From the NCBI GenBank assembly GCA_000310025.1, contig FN649735.1, positions 1,844,715-1,898,331 on the forward strand: a stretch of DNA of 53,617 bases, in the 5' to 3' direction. Source of the stretch: Ectocarpus siliculosus. Lineage: Eukaryota; Sar; Phaeophyceae; Ectocarpales; Ectocarpaceae. Under the pieces are notes generated by a model, which ran no database searches, was not told the origin of the DNA, and worked only from the letters and a program-made list of their open reading frames with translations. This document shows positions 42,866 to 53,617 of this stretch, piece after piece. The position numbers were made by a program, and so were the translations under genes. How positions within the stretch are numbered: the first letter of the stretch is position 1; each line of letters opens with the position of its first letter.

Positions 42866-43704
42866 ACTTGCTTTGCGAGGAAGGAGGTAGTGTGTACCTT
42901 GGACAGATTCCCTCTTCGCGGGGGAAGGATGCCAGTTCGATATCACCAAAGTCTTGCTTGCCTGCGGTCGGATCAGAGTTGAGTGTGTCAGTGACGGGGT
43001 TTTGGTGGGCGAACGCCGTGTCCTCCTGCTGCTGTTGCGTCGGATCAAGTTGAGCGTGTCGCGCCTTTTCGGGGGGCAAACGCTTTGTGCTCCTTCTTTT
43101 GCTGGGTCGTTTTCTGGCTCGGTAAGCTGGGGATGGGGAAGGTTTTCTCTTCCTTGGTAAATACGTGGGAGTGTTGAACGTCGGTGGTTGGGATTGGGTT
43201 TTTCCGGGCGACTTCTGCAGGCGTTGTTGCTGCTGTTTGCTGCTGACGGCCTTCGGCATAACATGGCGTTTTACTTGTTCACCGTTTGCGAGACAGAGAG
43301 GGGGCTATTTACTCCGACGTGGTGCGGGAGAGGCTTTTTTTGCCCCAGTTACTTTGATAGACTGCTGAGGGAGGCGATCAGGCAGTGCGGAGTGACGTGA
43401 TGAATGAAAAATAACTCGTAAGCACCGAATTGGATAGATGGGAGACGCGGCTGTGACACCCACGGTAAATATTGGAGTCCATCTAAAGGTTTGCGCGAGC
43501 GCCGTATCACCCACCATCGTCAGAGCTGCAACTCCGTGTTTCACAGAATGCGCTGCAATTTTTCAGGGTACATGTACGCGCTAGGTCAGACCTTGCGTGC
43601 TGTGGGGCGCAATGCCCAATCCATAGCGTCTCAATTTGGGTTCCGTTAGACCCCAGATCACCTCCAGCTCGAGGTATAATGTTGAAATGAATTTACGGCG
43701 CCGG
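42866..43704. other. 3' flank of the RHL1-like gene, no gene seen
   Basis: Spacer between convergent genes. No family-like frame and no repeat of note. Confidence 0.4.
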
Positions 43705-44150
43705 GGGCAGCCCGCCCCACGTCGGGTAGCCAGCCGCCAGCGTGGTAAATTGAGATTTATTTTGTTGTTGTTTTTCCTTTGCCTGGCCTTTACTTTCGAC
43801 CCTGACCCCGCGGGCTTGTGTAGAGGGTGGCACCCTGCCCCCGCAGCTCGAAGGACGGCCATTTAATGCATCCGGCCGTGGTGCACGTCTGTGGCTCTTG
43901 CTTCACCTTCGGCTCTTGCCCCCGGGGTCTTGTGCTCGGCGCAGCAGTTAGCCCGAATGCCACCAACCTTTTCGTAGGGCTAGTTCTGTGCATCCGGGCT
44001 GCGGGGTCAGGGTCTCACTCGTTGCGCCAAGCACACGCCCGTGGGGTCAGGGTCGAAAGTCAAGCACAACCACAGCAGAAGATGGAAGGGTACGTCTATA
44101 TTTACCACGCTGGCGGCTACCTGACGCGGGTTAGTTTGTCGGGGGAGCTG
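43705..44150. mobile_element. Foldback element with about 110-bp inverted arms
   Basis: Left arm GTAGCCAGCCGCCAGCGTGG ... CTTTCGACCCTGACCCC (about 43715-43815) is mirrored by the right arm GGGGTCAGGGTCGAAAG ... CCACGCTGGCGGCTACC (about 44042-44125). The arms pair at both ends but differ in the middle. The 220-base centre is C/G-rich and non-coding. A MITE-like element is the simplest reading. Confidence 0.65.
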
Positions 44151-44916
44151 CTGAACAGATGTTCCATCTCGTTTTGGCTTTTTAGCTTCTTTCTTTTTGA
44201 CATTCCGCATCGCCGTAAATAACGCTACCAAATTCTCCTGTCGTGCAAGTGAAGTGCTTGCTTTGCTCATTTCGACTACAAGAGATGATACGGGTTTTTC
44301 GCCGCCAGAGACACCGGGCGCGCGAGAATGCGGAGGAGCCCTTCGCGTACGCGCCGAACGGGCACGTACGTACTGGGGAATTCATGAGCTGTCTCTGACG
44401 GTGGTGCACCCTCTTCGTGTTCAGCACGACCTGTGACACATCTGTCTCCGTGCTTCTTCACCACTACATGAACCCGGAAGACGGCCGCAGTCATTTCGTC
44501 CCAGCAGCACTTGCTTTCTCCGCGCAACCTTGGACGCGCGCTCTGTAGTTTACATTAGAGGATGAAGGCGACAATTCGTCATGGCCCCCTTCCAGGGAGA
44601 AATCACCTTCTCCGTACCCCCCTGCACAACCACTTGTTGGTCGAAAAAATACCGGTGCTGCCAGTCACCAGTCACGTACGACATACAAAACCATCTGCCG
44701 CTGCTGGTTTTGGAGCACGCCCCCCCCATCTCCCGACCATGGGTCTTTTGCTCAGAATCGAGCGCTCTGACCGGCCGACCAATACCTCTGTGAAAAGTCT
44801 CGCAACGAACAGCACCACTGTGGATTATGTGTCGGCAGCGTTTTCGAAACAAGTTGTATGCACATCCGAACCGGAGCGAAGCGAGTCCCTCTTGGCTGTC
44901 TGTTTTTCCACGCTCA
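44151..44916. other. Spacer between foldback element and FKBP gene, no gene seen
   Basis: The 3' UTR of the minus-strand FKBP gene should lie here. No coding frame resembles a known family. Confidence 0.4.
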
Positions 44917-47900
44917 TCATTTCTTGCACTGCCCGCTGGCGTTTCCGGCGGCGACGGCGGCCGCGTCGCAAGGATCGTCCGTGTAGAAGTTGTCCCTCGC
45001 GTCCGACGCGTTGATCGAGAAGTTGATGCTCACGAGCTCAACCCCGAACACTACGTCGGCGGAGCCCTTTTTTGAAGCCGTCGTCGTTGTCACGTGTGGA
45101 GAAGTACCGGTGGGCATGGACGAAGGTTATGGGACACCGAAAACAGGGGGGGGGTGGGTGGGTGATGGGATGGAATGAACGACCGAAAGAACGATAACCA
45201 CAGGGAAAACGGACCTGCATTCAACACGAAGCAAATGTTCCTGCTTGTTGGGCACACCAATGTGTGCTGGTTGTTTCTCTCACCGTTCCGTCATCCGGAG
45301 GCACTCCGAAGGCCTTGCTCCCCTTCCTCCCGTAAGCCAGGCGGGCAGGAATCTCTATCTTTCTCCGCTCGCCGACGCACATGTCGAACAGTGACAAATC
45401 CAACCCTTTTACCACCTGTAAAAAATAGAGGAAGAGCAAAGTGTTCTGCTCCGCAAGAATAACCACTGCGCGGACGAAACCTAGCAGACGATCACCAACC
45501 CTACAACTCCGGTAAAGGCGCGATGGCGATCGTAAAGATGGGGAATATCGTAGGGGGCAACGGGGGGTCCGTGAATGCACGGCAAGGGTGGTATACTCTC
45601 TACCAGATGCTTTCCCCCTTCGCACGAGTGCATCCTCTCACACTGTCGGAAACATGAGTCGGGGTTGTAGTCTCACATCGCCGTTCCCCAGGACGATCGC
45701 ATATGGAAGCCCCGTCCCCCTGCGGTCGCTGGAATCAAACTCCACCGACAGATCGCTCGCCAAGCGTGCAGAGTACCTGAATTAAGTCGGTCCGGGAATT
45801 TCGATCAGCATCCGCACCGGCAGCCGCATGCGGCAGCAGAAGCAGGCAGAAGCAGAGAACCGATAAATTTGAGTGTGCCAACACCCTCACTTTGCACCGA
45901 AGACCACACCTTTATTTCCACCATATGGCGGTGTAGGCACACAAAACAAAAACACCTTCCAAGAGTAACTTTAAGGCAACTAGCAACAATGGCAAACCCT
46001 GCTGCTACGTGCTCCAGCAATCCAAGGATGAACCAACGGAAAAAAGGATAGGGGAAGAGGAAGTCATGGGGAAGGTACTGGTACAAAGGGAAAACACGAA
46101 GACGGACATGAGGAAATATCGAAATATCCACAGGTACCCGTATCACCCACTGGCGGTACCGTCTGCCGATCCCCGTTGACCGCTGCCTACGTACAGGGCG
46201 CAAGCCCCCCAAAATAACACCAAAAGAGAACCACCAGCACCCAAGAAAAAGTCAAAATCCGAAACTGAACAGAACCGAGAGGAAACAATCGCAACATTTG
46301 CGAAGGCTGGATGCCCGCTATGTATTAATTCACTATAGGCCGGATACCGTCGTCCGCCAAAAGAAAAAACTGCTGCCGCACCTGAACTCGATCAAGTCGC
46401 CCGCCTTAGTCCTTGTGCCGCACACCTCCGGCTTCTTGCCCACCTGCGTCACCCTCAGCTCCCCCGAGGAGGCGCTGCCGCCGCCGTTGCCGACGCTGCC
46501 GCTGCGAGGGTCAACGGCCGTCGTCGCTGTTGCTGAATCTCCCGTGTCCGGAGCCGCCGTCTCCGGGGATGCCGCGTCGGCGGCCGCCTTCTGCTTTCTC
46601 CGCTTCACGGCCTCCGCTTTCCTGTCTGCCTGGGTGTTCGACGGAACAGCCACGAGAAAAAGAACATCAGGTCAAGTTAGGGTCATGGAGCACTGCCGTG
46701 GGTCCCTTTTCTGTCTTCCCCGTGCGTGAAGATCAGCGGTTGGATTCGATCGGGGAACGCCAGATCCTGCTGTACCTAACTGCTACCACTGGTCGCCACT
46801 CAAGCGCCCTGTCCTCGTCCGCAGGAAGCTACACAAGATGTTGGCTACGACCGAGGCTTGCATCGCGACAGTTTCACTACAAAACACGCCTCCGCTCTGC
46901 CCACCTCGGCTTGCAGTCGTCGACCAAGCAACTCGGGGTCCCTGCCAAGAAAACAACACCGAGAGAAGATAACACGGACACGCGATTATCACACAGAGGG
47001 CGTTGGGTGCCGGTGAAATCGACCCCATTCTCAGAAGTCGGCCCCGCCCGCAAGGCGTGGCCGAATGCCACTGCGACAAAGATCATGCACCCGCGCTTTT
47101 TAAGACCAAAAGGAGAGAAGGAGAACCGTATTCGAGTACGAACAGCGTCGGCAGAAGCAGCGTTGGCAGAAGCAGCGGACTCACATTGGCCACAAGTTTA
47201 TATAAGGCGAGACGACATGGTCACTACTACACTCGCGAAAAACATTCACAGCTTACGCAACCAACCCGTTCGGCGTGCTTGCAGGGCTGAACGACAGCGC
47301 CCTTTACAAAAAATACGGTAAGCCCTAACTTTGAGGAGGCGGCCTCTCTTGGTGTAAACCCTGCGTGAAACAAGCACCCTGTGGCCTGAAAAATCGTACT
47401 TCGAACTAGGTGCCCAGCATCTCGGGGGGTTAGACTCGCACCTGAAGACGATCTCCATGGGCCGAGGCGACAACCGGATGAGCTCCGCCACCTCCTTCGG
47501 CTCAAGCCTTTCCGCAGGCTTGCCCCCCACCGCGGCCACCCCGAACCCTGCTCGGAGGTTTGCTTGGCGTATCGCTTGCGATCCCGTTAGCACCTTAATT
47601 TTTCGCACAGAGATAGGAGACGCAGCAGCGTTTATGGCGTTGTTGGGAACGTCGGATCGCGAGTCTCACGCGCCTTGCCTCTCATGCTGCATCTGGCGTT
47701 TACCGCCTTCGTGGATGGAGGCAGAAATGAATCTTATTTCGCAGCGGCGATATGTGGTACCACGAGTTAGTAAGCCGTAACGATCCCCACGCAAAGGGAC
47801 TCACACGATGCACGCTTACGAAAAGTAAAGCCAGGATTGGAAATACTACCCGTCTGCGGGTCCTGCCGTTGCTGCTGATACTACACCGCGAGTGACTGAT

Positions 47901-50724
47901 GCCGAGTGCCCCACACAAGTCTCACGAGCCAAGTGGTGGTGCACGTCGCAATGGACTAACGTTGCCATCAACCAACGCAGGCTAGGGGGCCCTCTTTTCC
48001 CCCACTAAACTAAACTACCCCACGAGGCCTAAAATTACGTTTCTCCTTTCCAGCCAATTTCCCGAACAGCAGTGGGCGAAAAAAGTGCTACTGCCCTAGC
48101 TGATTGCATCCCATGTTCTGCTGTGTGAGCCGAGCCTATGTATCTAAAAGAACCGTGGTCGTCTGCTAGTTCTGCCGTAGAAACTATGAGTATCTAGAAG
48201 AACCGTGGTCGCCTGCTAATTACACCGCATTAAACCAAGTTTTTTTTTGTGGTATTAATTATCGTCTCCTAAAAACCGAAAATTGCTTAATTACTTGAGA
48301 TTGTATGGATTAATTAAATATGCCAGAGCAGTGGCAAGTGTGAGAGGAGATTCGTAGAAGAACTGTTCCTCCGTACAATACACGATTTCGCTCATACAGA
48401 AGCCGGGCTGCACTGACTGACACCTGGTACCAAGGCTATTCGTTGTTTTTTTGCTGTTGAGAAAGGAGTTTTTCACCATAAATTGTATCGAAGTGTGGGG
48501 CGCGTGTGTTGTTGTTGTTGTTGTCTTCACATTAAAAACCGTTCCGATCTCTCTCTACCCAGTACCTTCGTATGTCCGTACTGATCCAACACTCGACGCG
48601 GTCGATTCCCGTGGTCACAGGTTAACTTACCCTAAAAAGGTACACTCAAATAAACTGGCCCCGAGGGGTCCGCAAGTCAATAGAAATCAACGACAGATAT
48701 TCTGGGATCCTCCGCTCCCTCTTCACGCTATGCGGGGTATCAACTGAGATTAGCAGTCACTATCTATCATGGGCCGGAGAGAAAGAGGCACACTCCCTTG
48801 GTTCAATCTTGGTACTTCACAACGCAAGCAGAGACAAGTCCATCTGGCACAGAAAAAGAGAGAAAAAAAAAAGAGAGAAAAAAAAGGACAAAGAGAAAAA
48901 AAAGGAGAAAAAATAAAAATGGAAACCGTAAGGAGAAGAGAAAATAAATGAAAATAAAATGAAAAAATGAAAAAAAGGGCGAGGACAAAGAGGGACCAGG
49001 CCGAAAATAACAGGAAGTATGAGGCAGAACAAGGCACACGGTGGAGAGACCACTAATCGAACAAGCAAACACGCAAACATGGCCACCAACCAGCGATACA
49101 TTGTAGTGGTACGAAATCACTACTAGTGGGGGGTTGGTGCAATGGTGCAGCGTTGGGGGGGGGGGAATTGGCGAAAAGAAATTCAATCCGGCACGTGTCG
49201 TGCCACTCGGTCCGTCTCTTCTCGTTTGCTTTCTTCCCTCGCCGTCTCGTCCGTCTCCTGCCCCCCTCCCGCCCCATTGGTTGTTGGCTGCTAGGGGACA
49301 GACATCTGTCCGTGAGCTTACCCGCCTTGAGTTCGATTCCCCCGACTTTGGCGATTTTTGCACATGGCCAACGAGCGTCGACCGCAAGGCGCTTGCGTCC
49401 GAAATAATTGATCCTGCCTCCATATGTACTCCCCAAACCCAAAAACAATTAATTAAACCCAAAAACAATTAACTAAATCAAACACCCCCATATATATTAT
49501 ATAATAGTAGTATAAACGCTGCCACCTTTTTTCCGGCCTTTACCTCCGTAACGTAGACCCTGCAAACCCCCGAAGCCTTGAGAGGGTTGTCTCCGAGCTT
49601 GATGCCGATGGGCCCGTCTCCAAAGAGCACGCCGACCTGTCCCACCAACGAAAAAACACTGTTGTGTCGGTCTACAGCAGTAGGCGCCCGACCTACTGTA
49701 GAGAAACTCTGTATAGTTTCGGCCGAGGCTGGGATACTAGGGTTCCGCTACGAATGAGGTATATAGGTTATAGTGTAGACGTCAGCTCACAAAGGTGGTA
49801 GTTCTAGATTTTGAGTTTAGAGGCTATGTCAATTTCTTCATTATGTGCCAAGTTGTTCACTGCCGGCGCTACTTGTGCGACGCTATCCATCTAGATCGTC
49901 GAATGCGTTTCAAAAGTGTTGGGCCCTTGCAGAGAGGTTTGACCAGTTGCCCAGCGGGGTTGGTGTCGTCAATTGGCAAGCAAGCCATCAAGGATGGCTG
50001 TCGACCGTGAGACTCCCGGCCGAAGTCCGTGGGCTGTCATGTCTACCTACCACTTTGTGGCGATTGGGTCTGTTGGCAAACGTTCGGGATCTGCAGTGGA
50101 TGATCCTCACAGCTTGAGAGAAGCTATTATTGTAGTACCGCACGTAATCATGGCACACTTGAATCCTTCTTGACGAAAAACCGTTTTCCACTTTACCTCG
50201 TCAGATTGCACGACGTACTTCGCCGCCGCCACCTCCTCCACACCCCCACCGACCTCCCCCTGCCCTGCCGCAGGCCCGGTGCTCGCTGCTTCCGACACCA
50301 GCGTTGTCTCCACATCTGCTGCTGAGGCTTGCCGTGGTGCCAACAGGAACCCCGCGGCCGCGGTCGCCATCGAGGAAAGCAGCTGATTTCGAGTCAGCGA
50401 CACAGCAGTTGCACCGCATCTCCCAACAGCCTCCGTGCTGCTACCAGCCATGGTTGCAACAGCAGCGCTGCTTGTGGCTGCAAGAGCTTCCCTGGGGCCG
50501 CTGGTGCTATCCTGAGGCGAAGCGCACCACCCCCCTTTAGATGCGTCAGCACTGAGCGATCGCCGCCCTGCAGAACAAGGTTCAATTTCACGGCAGATTC
50601 TGTCATGTTTGCCGCTGGTCCTTTCGCAGCCTCGCTGCGCCAAGGCCGCGCCAGTCCGGAAAGCTCCGGCAGAATGCCAAAACGACACCAAGAGGAAACC
50701 ACCCACGAGGTGGAATAGCAGCAT
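44917..50724 (-). CDS. PDZ-FKBP peptidyl-prolyl isomerase, predicted thylakoid lumen
   Basis: FKBP domains catalyse cis-trans isomerisation of prolyl bonds. Exons (minus): 50724-50197, 49636-49544, 47593-47442, 46621-46382, 45776-45677, 45415-45284 and 45066-44917; phases agree at every join, about 464 residues. Exon 1 shows a three-part address: signal peptide LLFHLVGGFLLVSFW with SAGAFRT, a transit peptide, then a hydrophobic stretch ending APRQASAAD (lumenal AxA site). Exons 2-3 form a PDZ domain (GDGPIGIKLGDNPL, VAAVGGKPAERL, SPRPMEIVFR). Exon 4 is a charged, disordered linker ending CGTRTKAGDLIEF. Exons 5-7 form the FKBP fold: FDSSDR, PYAIVLGNGD, KGLDLSLFDMCVGERRK, IPARLAYG, VVFGVELVSI. 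The floor Trp of FKBP12 is Leu here, which usually means weaker activity. Exon linkage is inferred. Confidence 0.8.
48137..48225. repeat. Short tandem duplication, about 52-bp period
   Basis: TATCTAAAAGAACCGTGGTC at 48138 recurs as TATCTAGAAGAACCGTGGTC at 48190, each followed by GYCTGCTA. Intronic. Confidence 0.75.
48851..48995. repeat. Purine-only tract (A/G) in FKBP intron
   Basis: About 145 bases, almost entirely A and G on the plus strand, so a long polypyrimidine stretch in the minus-strand transcript. It lies within intron 2 of the FKBP gene. Confidence 0.85.
49671..49704. repeat. Minimal foldback: two fused TIRs of the 52.4-kb element family
   Basis: CTACAGCAGTAGGCGCCCG followed by ACCTACTGTAG. 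The left half matches the terminus of the element at 52421 (CAGCAGTAGGTGGCCCG) and the right half is its inverted end, so almost the whole interior is missing. Lies in FKBP intron 1. Confidence 0.6.
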
Positions 50725-51082
50725 TGGTCAACCACCGGACAATGGAGAAGGCGGAGCAGGACAATGGCTTATGGATCGGCTTGTGCTGGTGTTGAGGTGC
50801 TGGACATATGTCACATGTGCCCCGTGACATAAAAAGCGAAAAAAAAGGGTACCATGTTAGAGAAAAATTCTCCATTGCGGGGCCCCTGGGAGCGTTGCTC
50901 CTGTGCTGGCTGGCATCCATCCTCTCTCACTGCTCACTCGTGTTCTCTGCCCCGTTGTATAAATTTCTCCCCCCCCCCCTCTCTCTCTCTGTCTCGTTGT
51001 GGTATCCGTAGTAGACTTAGATTATAACTCGTGATCGGTCCAGCCAGGAGTCTTGTTCAAGAGCCTAATAGAAAGTTTTTGT

Positions 51083-51121
<39 letters not shown>
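50725..51121. promoter_or_regulatory. Divergent promoter region between FKBP (-) and STRAP-like (+)
   Basis: These 397 bp separate two head-to-head start codons. The plus-strand side ends in a (GA)n run of about 36 bases (51086-51121) that touches the STRAP ATG, and a (CT)n run lies near 50980-50996. GA/CT repeats near start sites can act as GAGA-type promoter elements (inference). Confidence 0.5.
51086..51121. repeat. (GA)n microsatellite next to the STRAP start codon
   Basis: About 18 GA units run directly into the ATG at 51122, so they form the end of the 5' UTR. Confidence 0.9.
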
Positions 51122-51127
<6 letters not shown>

Positions 51128-53617
51128 GCACCCGCGGCAGCAGCGAGACAGATCCCGATCGTGTGCCCAGGGCACTCCCGTCCGTTGGCAGAGGTCTCCT
51201 ACTGCCCGGAGACGCCGGACGGAACCTTCCTGATCAGTGGTTGCCATGGTGAGTGAGAGGACAGCAGTCTTCGTGTCTTGAAGGAGAACAAGATGGCCTT
51301 ATTGTACGCACAACAAGGAAAATGTCGGTGGGCCTGGCGTGGAGGGGGACAGACGGGACAGAGAGTAACGTGCCACCGCAGTCGGATGGGTGTCACGAGG
51401 GTACATGTTGAGAGCAGGCGTGTATGCCGCGTGTTCTCTTCCCCTGTGCCGTTAATTTTACCATGAAAGAGAGATGACCCGAAATAAAAAACAAGCGGAC
51501 AATCCGCTAAAGGGAAGGGGAGAGAGACGAAAAAGGCCGAAACGTGCCGCGGGCGCTCGATTTGTGCACGAGGGAAGATTTGAGGGCAGGCGCACACCGC
51601 GTGTATATCCCGGCCCGCTCTGTTCGTATTCCCAAGACACGATTGTTCTGGGGGGGGGGGGTATTCCTTCGTTTGTTACGAGTTTTTGTTTTTTTAACGG
51701 CCAGAGAGACTTTCCATTTTCCATGTGATGTATCGCCGAGAGAGCAACTGCGCGGCAGGATTAAGCTTTGAAACTTAAAGACACGGGAAAGACGCGGGAA
51801 AAATGGGACCAAGCTGTACATGAACACCTCACCCTCGACAAAACCCTGCCGTACATAGTTCAAGTGCTTCAAGGGAGCCTATGTGATGACATTATGTGTT
51901 CATCCGCGAAGATCGCGTACTAACGATGTTCGACGAATCTAAACGGATTAAAAAAATGAGCTCTGATTGGTCAATAGAAGCATGGTACCATACAAAGCCT
52001 TTTCTGGGTTTCCAGCAGAGCTAATTTTGAAAAACTGGCGTGGGAATCTTGGATGAAACAATCATGCCTTTTTTTTGCGATTGAGATTTGTTCATAGCAA
52101 AGCCATCATGAGGCGAAACGGTTTCGCCGCAGCATGTTCCCCCCTGTTCTTGATGTTGTCGCTGTTTGCTCTCCATCTGTAACCGCCGTGCAAACCGAAA
52201 CCGTTCCGAAAAACACCCCGTCAGCCAAGACCCCGATGATCCGTAACGGGTCTACCGGAGACTGGATCGGGACCTTCGTGGGGCACAAGGGGGCGGTGTG
52301 GGGGGTGGCGCTTGACGACACGGGCCTCCTCGCGGCGACAGGTGCGTTGTGCTCGCGCTCTCACGTTCCCTCTCGCGATGTTGTTGCCAACACTGCCTGC
52401 ACCCAGTTACAATATAAGTATACAGCAGTAGGTGGCCCGGTATAATGCCGGTTGCTCGCTATAATGCCGGTGATATCGGCTGGCACAACTTCAAGCCGGT
52501 ATAATGCCGGTTTTGGGGGGTTGGCGCCTCGTGAATATTGCCGGTTCTCAAGATTGCTTGAACACTTTCTGCTTGGATTTCCTGTGTTTTTTTTTCTTGT
52601 TCTGAGTGAGCAAGTATTCGTCGGTTATGCGGCACGTACATCGTACATGGGTGTGTTCAGATGTGTTCAGATGTTTTATTTTCGTACGTTGTTTGTTGCT
52701 TTGCTTTGCTTTCTCGATAATTGCGTACGATATAATTTACATGTCTTTTTGCGAGTGACGGGAAGGCACCAGAGGTGAAGATTTTGCGTTAAGGAAGAGT
52801 GCGTGCGCAGAGACACTGCTCTGCAAAAAAAAAAAAAGTTCGGGGTAGAACCAAAGATGCATGGAGGGATGAGCGAACATACGGCCCTTCGGTGCACGCG
52901 TCTCTGAAATCTGCTCGATCACGGGAATGCTTACCAAACCTCCTGTCGCAGCATCCACTACACGTTTTTGTATTGAGTAGCTCGATGGTTTCGTACATAG
53001 TGCCAGTACCGGCAGTATAGCGGAATTCTCAGACCCTCAGTAATGCCGGGAACCGGCATTATTGGGGCCGATTCCATATAATGCCGGTCTCCCGCTACAC
53101 CGTAATGCCGGTGAAATCGGGTGTCAACCGCCGGCATTATACCGGGCCACCTACTGTAGTAGCCTTGGCGTCCTCTCTTGGCACTCCTGACATGTGTACC
53201 AACGTGGTGAAGACGCTATCATCAGTCTTTTTCACGAGTCTCCTTACAAGTGTGCTGGCTACGGTGCACCAACGCCCAGTTAGCACGTAGAAGTACGAGA
53301 AAGATAGGTGTTTATCCGCGTCTGGTGGGCACCGTACTCCGGCCGCGTTTCGTCGTACTTGTGTTTTCTTGGTCTTGTCTGACGAGTTGCTTCGCCAAGT
53401 ACATAAGTGCGTATCGCTTGTCGTGCCTACCTGCAGAAATCAACAACCAAAACTTTCTGTGAAGAACCCATCATTCGTGCAACCACCACGCGTTCTGTTG
53501 TTTGATGCAAACACGCAGAACATGACGTTCACCCACCAACACCGGCTCAACACCACCATGGCACAGCCAGCAACAATTCCCCCCCTCAATCACTTTCTCT
53601 CTGTCGCCCCCCCCCCC
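51122..53617 (+). CDS. STRAP-like WD40 protein (UNRIP family), 3' end outside window
   Basis: STRAP/UNRIP is a seven-blade WD40 protein that binds the SMN complex and other partners. Two exons are inside: 51122-51248 and 52225-52341, joined in phase 1 with GTGAGT and TCAG borders. Exon 1 reads [20 protein letters not shown] and then [10 protein letters not shown]; human STRAP starts with the same order (GHTRPV...FLISAC). Exon 2 reads [20 protein letters not shown] and then [19 protein letters not shown], the second half of blade 1 and the start of blade 2, very close to the family ([18 protein letters not shown]). The next donor is GTGCGT at 52342. The rest of the gene lies beyond the window. 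Intron 2 contains a TIR element. Confidence 0.85.
52421..53162. mobile_element. Non-autonomous TIR element with TATAATGCCGGT subterminal repeats
   Basis: The left end TACAGCAGTAGGTGGCCCGG is mirrored at the right end as CCGGGCCACCTACTGTAGTA. Inside both ends the 12-mer TATAATGCCGGT or close variants recur (near 52441, 52461, 52499, 53041, 53079, 53102 and 53130). The terminal CAGTAGG with a possible TA target duplication resembles pogo/Tigger-type ends, but no transposase is present. It lies in STRAP intron 2. Confidence 0.75.

Noticed and set aside
41887-43264. Long minus-strand ORFs opposite RHL1 exon 3
   Set aside because: Antisense shadows of a Gly/Ser/Asp-rich repeat; they read as poly-Ser, poly-Pro and poly-Leu and have no domain.

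Overview
The window looks like nuclear DNA of a brown alga (Phaeophyceae, Ectocarpus-like). The genes have many introns of several hundred bases with GT..AG ends and lie on alternating strands close together. Two proteins carry the bipartite plastid presequence of algae with secondary red plastids (signal peptide, then a transit peptide starting at or next to Phe). Copia, gypsy, LINE, SINE and foldback elements sit between or inside genes. The organism call is inference from these features. G/C homopolymers are frequent; they bound the window at both ends and flank the single 100-N gap.

Layout. 1-6961 (+): the 3' part of a SET-domain methyltransferase gene; one 4.8 kb intron holds a defective copia element on the minus strand. 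6962-9365: no gene; the last part holds 50-bp tandem repeats. 9366-19657 (-): a large, nearly intact Ty3/gypsy chromovirus. Its Gag has an RS-rich segment, a single in-frame UGA separates gag from pol, and pol carries a NADAR domain upstream of the protease, followed by RT, RNase H, integrase, GPY/F, a chromodomain and a Tudor-like module. 20570-21775: an approximately 190-bp tandem array with a hairpin in each unit. 23382-27537 (-): a plastid-targeted HU-type DNA-binding protein whose introns hold a LINE fragment and a foldback element. 28170-38381 (+): a CAMK/SNF1-like protein kinase with a ubiquitin-fold-like N-terminus and a very long low-complexity tail; 305-bp inverted repeats surround its second exon. 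38954-39261: a tRNA-derived SINE with clear target-site duplications. 39679-42865 (+): an RHL1-like subunit of the topoisomerase VI complex. 43705-44150: a foldback element. 44917-50724 (-): a predicted thylakoid-lumen PDZ-FKBP prolyl isomerase. 51122-end (+): the first two exons of a STRAP-like WD40 protein; its second intron holds a 740-bp TIR element.

The cellular genes do not form a pathway, but two (HU and PDZ-FKBP) are predicted to act in the plastid, and two pairs are arranged head to head (HU/kinase and FKBP/STRAP) with short shared upstream regions. The most unusual feature is the gypsy polyprotein with a NADAR domain, a fold whose known members cleave N-glycosidic bonds, including ADP-ribose on guanine in DNA. 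Its presence in a retroelement suggests a counter-defence or nucleic-acid repair role (inference). Exon borders were placed by hand from splice consensus, phase and protein family fit; no search was run.
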